Source: Ischnura elegans (taxonomy: Eukaryota > Arthropoda > Insecta > Odonata > Coenagrionidae). Taken from it: a DNA stretch of 64,000 nt. The position numbers and the translations under genes are program-made. The notes beneath the pieces were generated by a model. The model saw only the letters and a program-made list of their open reading frames with translations. It was not told where the DNA came from and did not search any database. The stretch spans positions 14,712,744 to 14,776,743 of the forward strand of contig NC_060248.1 of the NCBI RefSeq assembly GCF_921293095.1, written 5' to 3'. This document shows, one piece after another, positions 34,201-40,450 of the stretch (within the stretch, counting starts at the first letter, position 1; every line of letters begins with the position of its first letter).

Positions 34201-36604
34201 TTGTTTAACCGCTGCGTCAATTTTCAAAAACTAAAAATCAATTTTATCTGATCGAAGTGAAAATGTTCCTACATTTTCTCTAGAAGTCAGAAATTTATTC
34301 AAACGTGTCTTCCATTTTACCAAAATCATTTGATTCTCTCAAGTTAGAAGTTTTATACCCAAATACTTGTTTTCTTACAACTTATACATGCATTATTAGA
34401 CGAAAAATACTGCTATGCATTAAAAATACATTCGCTTCACGAGACTCATCTAACCGAGAGATAAAATCATTGATGTATTAAAAGCTTGTGTATGGCAATG
34501 TGTTATATGGAATATTTTCTGAGTATGAGTATTCGTTTAATAAATATGAAATCTGTTGGTAAAAGGCTAAGCATTTTGTTTTCAGTTTGAAACTAATATT
34601 TTCCACTTGAAGGAGTAAATTTTCTCCGATGCAAAGAAATATGTCTGACGCCCGGATTAACTCTATCAAGATATAAACAGTCCCGGATTAATCATTCATC
34701 CTCCAACTCTAACCAACACAAGCAGTCCATAAAAAAGAGAAAAAACTATAGAGACACATTTTCAGAAAAAAGATCGTCATTAATAAAGCCATGGAAGGAG
34801 TATTCCATGGGAAGACATGCAAAGAAGGACATCGAGGATTAATGATGCTGATTTCTATATCGATGCTGAGTGATAAGTATCTATATCGATGACTCAAGAC
34901 ACTTTCTCGGAGAAACAGAGCGGAGAGAGGTGAAAAAAGAAAGGAAGGCGCATTAAGCGGTCGTGGAGTAGGGCGGGTAGAGATTGGGTCACACACAGAG
35001 ATGGTTCGGATAGCGAAACAACTTGGGGCTACGATGGAGACATCAAAAGAGTGAGCGGATTTGTGTGATCAAAGCATAAATGTCAAGGGCTTGGGAGGCA
35101 AGGCCCAGGCGACCTCCCTTCAGGGCGGGAGTCTGCTCCGATACGACGATGCATCCTCGACACACATATCGAGAGAGCGGAGGGCGATCGTCAACTTTCC
35201 TTCCTCCCGGACCCACCCCAACGTCCTTCCCCCCCCCCCCCCTCCCACAGATGATGGGGAAGGGGTGGCGCCAAGGATGCACACGAAGGGGTTCGAATAC
35301 CGCACCTCTGAGGGAACGGATAAATCACTTGACATGAAATACTTGCTCATCAATAGAGACAACAAGGTAATAATCACGTATACGTAAGTAATGCGTCCAA
35401 AAGAATTCTATGGGAAATTTAAGGCGAGGAGGTAAACAAACTGTAATTATACCGCGCTTGTGAAAAAATCAAATTAGTTAATTCATTATGTAGATAAATC
35501 TAGAGACACCATGACTTATAGTCATCGAAATGGATTGTACTGAAATTTTGTGTTGTCCAATCGTGGACGTCGAAGGCAAAGCCTTTGACAAGCCTTACCC
35601 AAACACACAAATGGAAAAAGTACAACGTAAGAGGGTATGCGGGATCAGGGCAGCGCAGAGTCATATCGCTTCGTCAAGTCTTCGATCGAAAGAGCTAGAT
35701 AAATGAAAATGACCCTGGTTTTTGATGCACCTAATAGGCAACGAGTAGGCAGTGAAAGAATGCATTACTAAATTAATGACTGCGATAGTCTGACCAGCAG
35801 CGTAACTTTACGGAATCACCCGCAAGTGCGAGCGTTCCACGCAGAGGGAAAATCAGTTGGTTCCGGCCTGAGGGAAATGATTTTCCCACCGCGGAATTCT
35901 CACACTTGATTAATTGATAGCATCAGAGAGATTTACTTCCTTGAATCCTTGCACGGTCCTCCTTCGAATGCTGTCTCCCGATTTGAAAACAGACTGGCTC
36001 TCCCCTGAGCGATATCGCTTCCCGATGCAGTCGCAAAGTGAATGCGAGGGGTGGATTGAGAAGAATGAAGGCGAGAGGGTTGAAGAGAACTCAACTGACC
36101 ACGCCACGAGGCACCTGATGAAGGAAATCGCCCGAGTGGAGAGGAAGACGGGCGAAGAAAGGCATCGGACGACGACGAACGTAAAACAAAAGACACACGA
36201 CATTGAATACATCAAGGTGTTAGCCGAGACACAAGGTGCAGTGGTATGACATTTTTCTAAACGCAGCCGCGTTAGTTTATAACAAAATGATTTGGGTAAT
36301 TAGGACTCTTATTACAAACAGATAAAAGAAAACTTGGGATTTATCAGTTGTTTTTTCATCAAATTGCCGGGAAAGTCAGGATCCCTTTAGATCATACTTG
36401 AAATGGAGGTGCGTTATCACGCATAGCTACATCGAGATGTGAGTTGGACAATCCTTGTCTCAAACCATTGCAAAGCGTAACAAGAGCATGATAGAGACTC
36501 ACTTTGAGCGACTCGGGCAGATGCTCGGCCAGGTAGTCCAACACGTCGGGCAATTGGTCCTCTTGAACCAGGCGAAAGTTCTTCCCCTCTGTCACCAGTT
36601 CCAT
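1123..36604 (-). CDS. Glycine N-acyltransferase-like gene, first two coding exons (partial)
   Basis: Two exons on the minus strand join in phase 0 to give the first 73 residues of a protein resembling arthropod glycine N-acyltransferase-like (GLYAT/GLYATL, GNAT fold) proteins. Exon 1 is 36503-36604 and exon 2 is 1123-1239. The joined part carries the N-terminal pattern of the family: an acidic helix ending LPESLK, then FHQTIKTYLHDRVWEF, then WPEEPIILHFPG. Known enzymes of this family use acyl-CoA to acylate glycine or other amines. The acyl-CoA-binding C-terminal domain is not in the window, so substrate and activity cannot be judged. Both donors read GTGAGT and the acceptor before exon 2 follows a pyrimidine tract. 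The intervening intron is 35,263 bp and full of transposons. No later exon is visible at 1-1122, so the gene continues off the left edge. The family call is from recognition of the pattern, not from a search. Confidence 0.82.
1240..3559. other. Intronic sequence without recognised elements
   Basis: AT-rich sequence with no convincing coding potential. A GC-rich patch at 3120-3260 could be the 5' part of the LINE that follows, but I cannot show it. Confidence 0.4.
3560..5060 (+). mobile_element. Decayed non-LTR retrotransposon (LINE), reverse transcriptase region
   Basis: Frame-shifting translations on the plus strand keep the order of a LINE reverse transcriptase. A VFLDFKRPFD block (about 3690-3725) matches the first catalytic motif. 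SGVPQG (near 4240) is the GxPQG motif. LFAD (near 4335) is a broken YADD. KYLGVTVTSNLSWG (near 4535) and a degraded thumb/tail region follow up to about 5050. Many stops and frameshifts show it is dead. The tail segment from about 4890 (CATGGAGAACATCAT and following) recurs at 37.2 kb and 46.6 kb, so this is a multi-copy family. The clade looks Jockey/CR1-like, but I would not insist. Confidence 0.75.
5420..5575 (-). repeat. tRNA-derived SINE copy (SINE-1)
   Basis: Read on the minus strand there is a tRNA-like head (A-box-like CTCGGTAGTAAAAACGG, B box GGTTCAAATCC at about 5509-5519). An oligo-T stretch and a body containing GGGTTACTCCGGCG follow. The same body, as GGGTGACTCCG or its complement, occurs at 15.0 and 27.85 kb. 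Confidence 0.55.
5576..6476. other. No recognised feature
   Basis: AT-rich intronic sequence with no coding signal or repeat structure that I can see. Confidence 0.4.
6477..6999. mobile_element. Possible TTAA-bounded MITE (piggyBac-type)
   Basis: The block is bounded by TTAA at 6477-6480 and 6996-6999. The ends are imperfect inverted repeats (CCCATTAGCGAATAG against TCCTTAAGTGCATAA read inward). Just inside the left end is a perfect palindrome CGTCCGATATATCGGACG, with a decayed relative (CCGTCCGATGTATCGAACG) near 6850. No coding capacity. TTAA duplication is the piggyBac hallmark, but the weak end similarity makes this tentative. Confidence 0.35.
7000..7563. other. No recognised feature
   Basis: Mixed AT-rich sequence without a supported gene or repeat. 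Confidence 0.35.
7564..8087. mobile_element. Foldback MITE with GAGACGTCTC-type internal repeats
   Basis: The ends are inverted: CCACATAGCAACGAACCTCT at 7564 and, read inward from 8087, CCACATAGCAGAAATACGTC. Inside, especially 7890-8075, variants of GAGACGTCTC and CTCAGAGA recur many times, so each arm can also fold on itself. No coding capacity. The superfamily is unclear because no clear target-site duplication is visible. Confidence 0.6.
8088..9070. other. No recognised feature
   Basis: AT-rich intronic sequence without a supported gene or repeat. Confidence 0.35.
9071..9193. repeat. Palindromic element, family H (short member)
   Basis: The arms are ATTCTCGGGTTTTCAACCAG...CTCAGTCGTATAGGCCGACA and its imperfect complement TGTCGGCCTATGTGACTGA...AACCTGGTTACGAACCCGAGAA. 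The ends (CTCGGGTTTTC, ACCNGGT) and the GTCGG plus CGAAA block match the palindromes at 30.8 and 39.9 kb. The spacer is about 30 bp. Confidence 0.6.
9194..12317. other. No recognised feature
   Basis: About 3 kb of intronic sequence with no element or coding exon that I can support. Minus-strand frames near 9614-9916 and 10054-10251 have no recognisable motif. Confidence 0.35.
12318..12606 (+). mobile_element. Miniature LTR insertion: LTR, tRNA-Leu 3'-half complement, partial LTR
   Basis: A first LTR (12318-12488, TGTTG...AAAACA) is followed directly by a 46-bp complement of a tRNA-Leu 3' half (12489-12534). After three bases comes a second, truncated LTR copy (12538-12606, again ending AAAACA). 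The whole unit is flanked by a perfect 5-bp target-site duplication ATATC (12313-12317 and 12607-12611). The two LTR copies are about 10% different over their shared 68-69 bp. There is no coding region. The size and layout fit a defective, miniature LTR retrotransposon that integrated by the normal integrase route. Confidence 0.75.
12489..12534 (-). other. tRNA-Leu 3' half including CCA, acting as an extended primer-binding site
   Basis: Read on the minus strand this is the 3' part of a class II (long variable arm) tRNA: variable stem CTC-TTCG-GAG, T stem GTGGG/CCCAC around TTCGTAT, acceptor strand CGCTGCC, discriminator A and CCA. These features fit tRNA-Leu. A normal primer-binding site copies about 18 bases; here the complement runs back to the anticodon stem. 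CCA is added after transcription in animals, so the source was a mature tRNA. It is not a tRNA gene because the 5' half is absent. Confidence 0.8.
12612..14300. other. No recognised feature
   Basis: AT-rich intronic sequence without a supported gene or repeat. Confidence 0.35.
14309..14434. mobile_element. Short palindromic MITE with 8-bp duplication
   Basis: A 126-bp near-perfect palindrome centres on TTGCCATGGCAA, with arms built from ATTGTATAAAACTGTTTC and its complement and ends TCCCC. It is flanked by ATTACTTA at 14301-14308 and again at 14435-14442. An 8-bp duplication suggests the hAT group. No coding capacity. Confidence 0.6.
14690..14835 (-). repeat. SINE-1 copy, tRNA-like head
   Basis: On the minus strand, GGTAGCTTAACTGGCTAAAG (A-box region) and GGATTCAAATCC (B box) are spaced as in a tRNA. 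It lies in inverted orientation to the copy at 14.9 kb. Confidence 0.6.
14895..15065 (+). repeat. SINE-1 copy, head and body
   Basis: CGGCAGCTTAACTGGCTAAAG is the A-box region and CGTTCAACTCC a decayed B box. The shared body (TTGCATTGCGGGTGACTCCG, then AAGTTATCACCGTGACT) follows and matches, inverted, the piece at 27.8 kb. Confidence 0.6.
15072..15530. mobile_element. PIF/Harbinger-type MITE with long inverted repeats
   Basis: Inverted ends of about 55 bp begin AGCCTGAATCACACGATCAT at the left and AGCCTAAATCACACGATCAT read inward from the right. They continue through TTTTTTCGTCGCGAAAGTGATCAC. Flanking TAA at 15069-15071 and 15531-15533 is the 3-bp duplication expected of PIF/Harbinger elements. 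Internal sequence is rich in CGCGATCGCGATCGCGA-like steps and has no transposase. Confidence 0.7.
15534..17939. other. No recognised feature; GC-rich patch at 17300-17640
   Basis: Mostly AT-rich intronic sequence. The patch at 17400-17640 is GC-rich with GCCGCCGCC steps, but neither strand gives a recognisable exon. Confidence 0.3.
17940..20460 (+). mobile_element. Decayed RTE-like LINE with endonuclease and reverse transcriptase
   Basis: An AP-endonuclease region runs over about 17970-18330: ENLIILGD, GKYGLGDKKEKRERLINFC, VVANTLFKNTMRRGYT, then VKQRFRNQLKDC. A reverse transcriptase follows: FIAFVDLENAFDKVD at about 19398-19442, KEIGALYNDRRIIHSL, GMRQGCALSPVIFN at about 19576-19615, and RYAHD in place of YADD at about 19688. 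The tail has FEKWCYRRMMNIKW (from about 20074) and NNLIGHIWRHDDL. Catalytic residues are lost in the endonuclease (GDRIT for GDWNA) and in the RT, and many frames are broken, so it is inactive. Confidence 0.8.
20461..22308. other. No recognised feature
   Basis: AT-rich intronic sequence. Short open frames around 20650-21100 and 21620-21910 show no recognisable motif. Confidence 0.35.
22309..22575. repeat. tRNA-like SINE-2 plus adjoining repeat block, intact copy
   Basis: The plus strand shows ATGTAGGCGAGATTCGAACC then CTGCCTTCCACAAAGCCAAG, which on the minus strand is a tRNA-like B box (GGTTCGAATCTC) after an A-box-like region. From 22441 a second block (TAATTTTAGTGATCATGTCA ... TTAAGCTAATTTTAAATAAT) follows. 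A second copy of both parts exists at 23171-23306 and 24868-25000, separated there by a mariner. Confidence 0.6.
23171..23306. repeat. SINE-2 copy, left part of the split repeat
   Basis: GAGAAACACATGTAGGCGAT, ATTCGAACCCTGGG and CTGCCTCCCACAAAGCCAAG match the copy at 22309 closely. It ends at GGACACATG next to the mariner end. Confidence 0.6.
23307..24863 (-). pseudogene. Decayed mariner transposon, interrupted by a foldback element
   Basis: On the minus strand an N-terminal mariner/SETMAR-like helix-turn-helix region is readable at about 23880-24070: CELRTVIKFLQAKSDAPIEI, then VRKWCRKF and DVHKEE. The C-terminal region (LDGRKFANDDDVQE-like, then SWMRKVIE-like) lies at about 23400-23560 in broken frames. 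The middle, with the catalytic DDD residues, is deleted or unreadable. The ends are inverted (GGGTATATGAAAAGTAAGGTC at 23307; GGGCATATAGTAAGGTC read inward from 24863). A 615-bp foldback element sits in its 5' leader. Confidence 0.7.
24118..24732. mobile_element. Foldback MITE with 181-bp inverted arms
   Basis: The left arm 24118-24298 and right arm 24552-24732 are near-perfect inverted copies of equal length, beginning ACACTGTTCTGCAAAAAA at each end. The 253-bp centre holds a G12 run and AT-rich sequence with no coding frame. The target-site duplication is not clear. It is inserted in the leader of the mariner. Confidence 0.75.
24868..25000. repeat. Right part of the split repeat
   Basis: TAATTTTAGTGGTCATCTCA ... 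GTTCACCTAAGATTAAGCTG matches 22441-22575 at most positions. Its left edge abuts the mariner end at 24863. Confidence 0.6.
25001..25545. other. No recognised feature
   Basis: AT-rich intronic sequence. Confidence 0.35.
25546..25640 (+). repeat. Hairpin with a tRNA-like loop
   Basis: AAATACACCGAAAGATGAAG... and its complement ...CTTCATCCTTCGGTGTATTT form arms of about 38 bp (the 3' arm extends to about 25660). The loop holds GGGTTCGAATCCCGG, a perfect B box within a tRNA T-arm, ending in an oligo-T tract. It may be the head of a SINE whose body is the arm at 25640-25799. Confidence 0.55.
25640..25799 (+). repeat. 160-bp inverted repeat, left arm
   Basis: ACTTCATCCTTCGGTGTATT at the outer edge runs to CACTTCATTTTCTGGAGTT at the inner edge. 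The arm recurs in reverse complement, with few changes and the same length, at 27503-27662. Confidence 0.65.
25800..27502. other. Segment between the 160-bp inverted arms, with one unassigned open frame
   Basis: A plus-strand frame at 26954-27280 (108 codons) starts MADKYEVARMLMDNSSRG and turns hydrophobic near its end. Its first 60 codons have balanced composition, but I recognise no family. The rest is AT-rich and featureless. Confidence 0.2.
27503..27662 (-). repeat. 160-bp inverted repeat, right arm
   Basis: Inverted copy of 25640-25799. Together they bound a 2.02-kb segment. It could be a DNA transposon with long inverted ends or two opposed SINE bodies. No transposase is visible between the arms. 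Confidence 0.65.
27805..27880 (-). repeat. SINE-1 body fragment
   Basis: The plus strand reads AAGTATACCGGGACTAGCCA and then GGAGTCACCCACAATGC. This is the reverse complement of the body of the copy at 15.0 kb with a few changes. No tRNA-like head is attached. Confidence 0.55.
27930..29039. other. No recognised feature
   Basis: AT-rich intronic sequence. Confidence 0.35.
29040..29460 (+). mobile_element. 3' fragment of the RTE-like LINE family
   Basis: Plus-strand sequence parallels the 3' coding end of the element at 20.05-20.45 kb: GAAATGTTGCGCTACATAAG (matching CYRRM), then ACTTCAATGAGAAAATGGAG, AATCGGCCATATC and TGATTGTTTGATGA. It is heavily decayed. Confidence 0.55.
29461..30770. other. 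No recognised feature; GC-rich patches
   Basis: Two GC-richer patches (29530-29720 and 30100-30480) give open frames on both strands, but none has a recognisable domain or convincing splice context. Confidence 0.3.
30771..30990. repeat. Long palindrome, family H, with hammerhead-like core in one arm
   Basis: The left arm TAGTGAAGAGTTCTCGGGAT...TCTGCCGACGTTTCGATGTC is mirrored by ...GACATCGAAACGTCGGCAGA...ATCCCGAGAACTCTTCACTA. The arms are about 75 bp with few mismatches. On the minus strand 30855-30821 reads CTGAGGA, a GATG/CATC stem, GAAAC, GTC, the order of a hammerhead ribozyme core with one extra base after CTGAGGA. Confidence 0.65.
31020..31420 (+). mobile_element. 3' fragment of the RTE-like LINE family (second)
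   Basis: GAAGCGAGGCGTAGACGATG (matching GSEAWTM), CGTGGTGCTACACTAGGATG and AATCGGCCACGTAATGAGGC follow the same order as the element at 20.0-20.3 kb. It begins right after the palindrome at 30771-30990. Confidence 0.55.
31421..32126. other. No recognised feature
   Basis: AT-rich intronic sequence. Confidence 0.35.
32127..32329. repeat. 203-bp palindrome, family P, with hammerhead-like cores in both arms
   Basis: Arms of about 95 bp (AATTAACATTAAAAATAAGA... against ...TTCTTTTTAATGTTAATT) are almost perfectly complementary. On the plus strand 32238-32270 reads CTGATGA, a GACGT/ACGTT stem with a three-base loop, GAAAC, CATG, GTC. The minus strand 32218-32186 reads the same with GAAAT. A solo relative lies at 41633-41666. 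Confidence 0.7.
32330..33289. other. No recognised feature
   Basis: AT-rich sequence that may include the decayed 5' part of the LINE at 33290. Confidence 0.3.
33290..34340 (+). mobile_element. Decayed LINE reverse transcriptase
   Basis: Plus-strand frames give a TQVIQYITNVT stretch (about 33310), a NQGVQQGSL block (about 33550, GxPQG-like) and VINDIPNKLLSKRVLYADDTTFTYSA (33598-33680), which keeps an intact YADD. HKWFPASGFSLNYET follows, then RFQRLKRAASIHFKF (about 34000) from the C-terminal part. Stops and frameshifts separate these blocks. It differs from the LINE at 3.6 kb. Confidence 0.7.
34341..36502. other. No recognised feature; GC-rich patches near 35.1-35.3 and 35.9-36.2 kb
   Basis: This is the first 2.2 kb of intron 1 in the direction of transcription. 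The patches include a C14 run near 35230 and open frames on several strands with low-complexity or shifting translations. None is supported as an exon. Confidence 0.3.
36503..36604 (-). CDS. Exon 1 of the glycine N-acyltransferase-like gene
   Basis: This exon encodes 34 residues, from the ATG at 36604-36602 to the lysine codon just before a GTGAGT donor (plus positions 502 down to 497 of the 36 kb block). The reading frame stays open past the donor, but the similarity stops exactly there. The start is the first ATG in the frame after the GC-rich upstream block, and its context (GACCATGG) is a good Kozak match. The visible motif is QLPDVLDYLAEHLPESLK, typical of the family's N-terminus. Confidence 0.85.
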
Positions 36605-37130
36605 GGTCTCTCTGGGGCGGGATATCCCTCCTCGGCCTGCCGCTGCTTAAAGCAGAGATCAACACTATTCTCCACCGAGCACAAAATGAGCGTCAAAAAC
36701 ACACACAAACACACTGGCAGAGAGAGTTGTGTGCCGCTGGCGGATCTCTCACGGCGCCACTGGAGCGCCTCCGCCCGGACAAGGAGAGATCGCCGACTGA
36801 CCGAGCGGGGGAGAGAAGCGAGGGAGAGGCCCTGGCAAGCAAGGGGAGAGGAGAGGCGGTGCGCGCGCACCTCACAGGGGGGGGGAGGAGGGAAGGTTGC
36901 CAACGTTCCGGATGTTGAGAGAGGGCGGGAGGGATGATCGCAGTGCGCTAACCAAGGTGCGACCCCTTCCCACCCCTCGAATACGTGCACTGGAAACCCC
37001 CCCTGCCCTCCCCAAGGACCTCCGAATAAAAGCACCGCTTTTCCACGTGCCACGGGAGGGAAAGAGGCGCGATACGTCAAAGAAATGATACGACCGAAAG
37101 GAGAACGCGACACACGGCGGATGAGGAGGC
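36605..37130 (-). promoter_or_regulatory. GC-rich CpG-dense block upstream of the acyltransferase-like start
   Basis: This block directly upstream of the start codon is far richer in GC and CpG than its surroundings, with a G10 run near 36878 and repeated GAGAGAG/CACAC tracts. Its position just before coding exon 1 of a minus-strand gene suggests a 5' UTR and CpG-rich promoter. No TATA box or single initiator can be defended. Open frames on both strands here (for example 36592-37113 minus and 36455-36937 plus) have low-complexity translations and are treated as by-products of base composition. Confidence 0.4.
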
Positions 37131-37189
37131 TGGGAGCCGCATACGAGACTTGGGGGATGCGCTTATATTGCTTGAGCTATTAAGAACTG

Positions 37190-37484
37190 ATATCTTTGAT
37201 AGAGAAACGGAGAACATCATCTTAAAACTCCACCATATTTCCAGGTACGACAAAAACGATAAAATAAGAGAGATATTTTTTATCCGAACGGATAGGACAT
37301 AGCAATAGCCTTGAGAATGGGAAACGAGTCGGAGAGAGAAACGACGGCTGCCTTTCGCCGAGAAAGTGTTCGATCATATTTGGAAAATCGTTTTTCCTTA
37401 AAAAAAATAAACTCCTTGTAAAAATGCAGCGCACGGGCTTGTTTTTGAGCTCTCTTAGAGCCAGTTTTATTATCTTTGGTCAAC
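37190..37484 (+). mobile_element. 3' fragment of the same LINE family
   Basis: The stretch GAGAAACGGAGAACATCATC, then a TCCAGGTACGACAAAAACGATAAAATAAG-type segment and a CCGAACGGAT block, parallels the 3' coding end of the LINE at 4.9 kb. It is a 5'-truncated copy, which is normal for LINEs. Confidence 0.6.
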
Positions 37485-37633
37485 GCTAACCATACGATAA
37501 TACAGCCTTAAACTTTACCTAGAGGCGGTTGAAAGTTCTGGTTAGCTTCTCTACAAGTTCAAACTTCAAGATAACAATACCTTTCAGCTACCGCCGGGTG
37601 AATTGGAAGGCTGTATAACGTAATGGTTAGTGC
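37485..37633. repeat. 149-bp hairpin element
   Basis: GCTAACCATACGATAATACAGCCTT at the left edge is mirrored by AAGGCTGTATAACGTAATGG...TTAG at the right, and the inner parts (TAGAGGCGGTTGAAAG against CTTTCAGCTACCGCC) also pair with mismatches. It is likely a small MITE. A hairpin RNA gene is a less likely alternative. Confidence 0.5.
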
Positions 37634-39883
37634 TAACCAGACATTATAAAACGGGCTCTTTAGAGTTGCAACACCTCGCGTCGCACGCCCAATGGCTTGC
37701 TGGGTGGTACGCTCGTGTAGATGTCACTTTTCCATCCAAATCATGAACCACTGGTAATTCACCACCACTGAAAAAAATAGGCCTTAATAAAACTACCATT
37801 TCCAATGCGTTGTTTATGCGGTGAGACAGCTGTAATCACGCTGGCTTCAATGACCAATTCACCAGCCGCATTGTCCAAGCGCGCGTCGCGTCGACAATCG
37901 GATGACCGCCTCTCAATAGCCATAATGGATCTTCGCAGGTCACGAATTAAGGGCGCGATTTATGGACAAATGACTGAGTGAAATATCGGTGGAAGGTATT
38001 TTTCGTCGCACAGTAAACGAAACTCAAATGTTTCCGTACCTGAGAAATGGCCGTTTGGTCCGGCTTTCACTTGATTTTCTGCTTTCCAACACATGTTGCT
38101 ATCAACTGCTGCTATCAATTGCGGCATCGCTTGCAGAGAAGGCCACTTTTTAGCACTGAACCGAGTACTAGTGATTTAATGTGTCTATTCACAGAAACAG
38201 CGCATCCTTCTTGACTTTCACGGTCCTCTTTTCTTGATTTCTCCCACAGAAAAGATTTCTGACCGTCTGCTGCCAGATGTCGTCTTCGGGGTATCCCATC
38301 ACGAAGGTACATTTTTTAACAGACAATCGTCTGGACCTAGTTTGGTCCGGACCACGCCATGGAGTATTCTTTTGTGATGCTAAAGTGAAGGTCAAAGAAA
38401 AACGTCCCAAACTGATAAGGAAAGCTATGGGAATCGCGAAGAATCCTGAGCACTTCAATTAAGAGGATGAAAACAAAATGGACTCTGCGAGTAAACGTAC
38501 TCTAAGACGCCGGATTATAGGAAACAAGGGCGGGACAAAATAACGTAGAACCTCCGAATGTATATCTACCGACTAGAATGCGAAGGCTATCGACTCGACC
38601 TGAGGGTGTCTCTATGGCATGAAATAAAACTGTGGACTAACACGAAGGGATACCCGAAATATGGATTATGATACTTATTTTATATTTTTACCTGCAATGA
38701 ATCAGGCCCTAGCAATTTGCAAAGTAGTACACGCGAGAATACCGATACGAATAACACATCTAGTGATTTGGATGCATTTGCTGTTTTCGCACTCGCTTAC
38801 CCTAGCACCGTCACTGGGAGGGAGGAGAATGACACGACGTGACGTAGATGGAGCCCCGGGCTGGGTGTCATTCGGTACGACTAAGAAGAAAACGATTGCA
38901 AGAACCGGTTAGTAAAATATTAAAATTTTATTTTCATAGTATTGAGAGCTGGGTGTATGAGAGTATCATATCTGCTGTGTAAACATCCCGTCATTCAACT
39001 GAGCTAACAATTTATATTGAGAGCTATAGGCACCTGATAGAGTTTATTAAATTATTACTTATATTAAATAACATTAAATTATAATCTCGTAGCACTTATT
39101 TGAAGGAGTTTACATTTAAGGGAGTTGGACCAATTCGTAATTTGTAAAAAAAATCAGCTGAAAAGAAAGAAAGAGAAGATCAGCGAGATGGTATAAAAAA
39201 TGCTTATTAATAGCGGAAAGCGACCATTTAATTCGTGTGATTCCCTTTCAAATTCGGAGGGGTACGACATTGTAATTGAGCACAGTGGCAGGAAATAGAA
39301 GACAAGATGAGAGCACACGAGAGCCAAGGAAATGAATGCGCACTCCAAAGACCAAACAAGTAAAGAAACAAAAGCGAACGCGCATTTCATGTCTCGCACG
39401 TGCTAGGACTTCCCGCTGGAACACCTTTGGCATGGAATTTGGGGGAGGCGACCGACAACTAAGGTCATTGGCGCCATCAGGGAAGGTTAGGGGCGGATGG
39501 GTGAAGAGAAACCCGGTGTAGGCATTAGCCTGCTCTTAAGTCGCCAAGGGGACCATAGCTTAACGTCCCATACGACGGACGGAGTGCTTTACTTAAACTG
39601 CCCTCCACAAAATACACGAGCGGGGATCGGGAGGTCTCAGAAAATTGTCCGTGACTGTCGGCAATCGAACCCGTACCACGGCGAGAACAATCTAGCGACC
39701 GCACCATCCCGGAACCCAACATCCACCGTCTACCCTCAGAAGAGATTAAATTTTACAACATTAAAATTTCAGACGTGCCTTCGTGAAATGTTTGGACGAG
39801 AACAAAATGTTAACTGCGGTCCTTTTTACACAGTGGAATCGAACGTGAATTCTTCCACCGATCTAATCGATACTCAATCTCAG
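37634..39883. other. No recognised feature; tRNA-like repetitive patch at 39500-39740
   Basis: Mostly unremarkable sequence. The patch at 39540-39740 contains AACGTCCCATACGACGGACG and CAATCGAACCCGTACCACG and looks like a dispersed repeat with a B-box-like motif, but only one copy is in the window. Confidence 0.3.
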
Positions 39884-40075
39884 AAAATTTTCTCGGGTTT
39901 TCCACCGGTTGATGTTGTCCATGTCTCCCGACGTTTCGATCCGCGACTTGCTGATCATCCATCGCGAGAAATCACAGATCATCTTCGGAAGATCCCCTGA
40001 GGATGATCAGCAAGTCGCGGATCGAAACGTCGGGAGACATGGACGACATCAACCGGTGGAAAACCCGAGAAACTT
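39884..40075. repeat. Long palindrome, family H, with hammerhead-like core
   Basis: AAATTTTCTCGGGTTTTCCA...CTCCCGACGTTTCGATCCGC is mirrored by ...GCGGATCGAAACGTCGGGAG...TGGAAAACCCGAGAAACTTT. The arms are about 80 bp. On the plus strand 39997-40031 reads CTGAGGA, a GATC/GATC stem, GAAAC, GTC. The end motif CTCGGGTTTTC and the CGAAACGTCGG block are shared with the elements at 9.1 and 30.8 kb. Confidence 0.65.
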
Positions 40076-40327
40076 TTTGCAACTGATACGCCGGGAAAAC
40101 CTAAGATCATACGATACTCAATCTCTCTTCTACGATGAACCTGGTTATGTGGAATATGACTCCAAAATGAGCATGCCGCTCAAATATGAGGCGCTTCCCT
40201 CTGCGGCTCAACGGCGTAGCTGACTTGTTGCGAGTGCACACATCCCGTACACTCCCTCTATCTACCCCATCAGTTCCAACACACTCGCGTTCATTCCCAA
40301 AGAATCGCGCCGACTCTCGAAGGACAC

Positions 40328-40450
40328 GAGAACATCAGAGAGGTGGCAGCACTGCAGAGTGGCTTGCTTGAAGGGGAGATGGAATAATTTGGCGGGCCCA
40401 GGTTGGCTACCCTGAATACTACTTGCAGGGGGCTTGGCGCGTGAGGGTAC
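40328..40450 (-). repeat. Inverted repeat pair, left copy
   Basis: GGCAGCACTGCAGAGTGGCT...GATGGAATAATTTGGCGGGC...CAGGTTGGCTACCCT recurs inverted at 41291-41415 with about 85-90% identity by eye. The nature is unknown. Confidence 0.55.

Larger units (their letters stand above)
1240..36502 (-). other. Intron 1 of the glycine N-acyltransferase-like gene (35.3 kb)
   Basis: The intron runs from the GTGAGT donor after exon 1 to the TTTCAG acceptor before exon 2. It holds most of the mobile elements listed separately: several LINE pieces, SINEs, a mariner, a miniature LTR insertion, foldback elements and long palindromes. I see no conserved host exon inside it. Small non-annotated genes or alternative first exons cannot be excluded. 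Confidence 0.75.

Noticed and set aside
36455..37113. Long overlapping frames on both strands in the GC-rich block (160 and 173 codons)
   Set aside because: The translations are low-complexity and reflect base composition; the block fits the 5' UTR/promoter of the minus-strand gene better.
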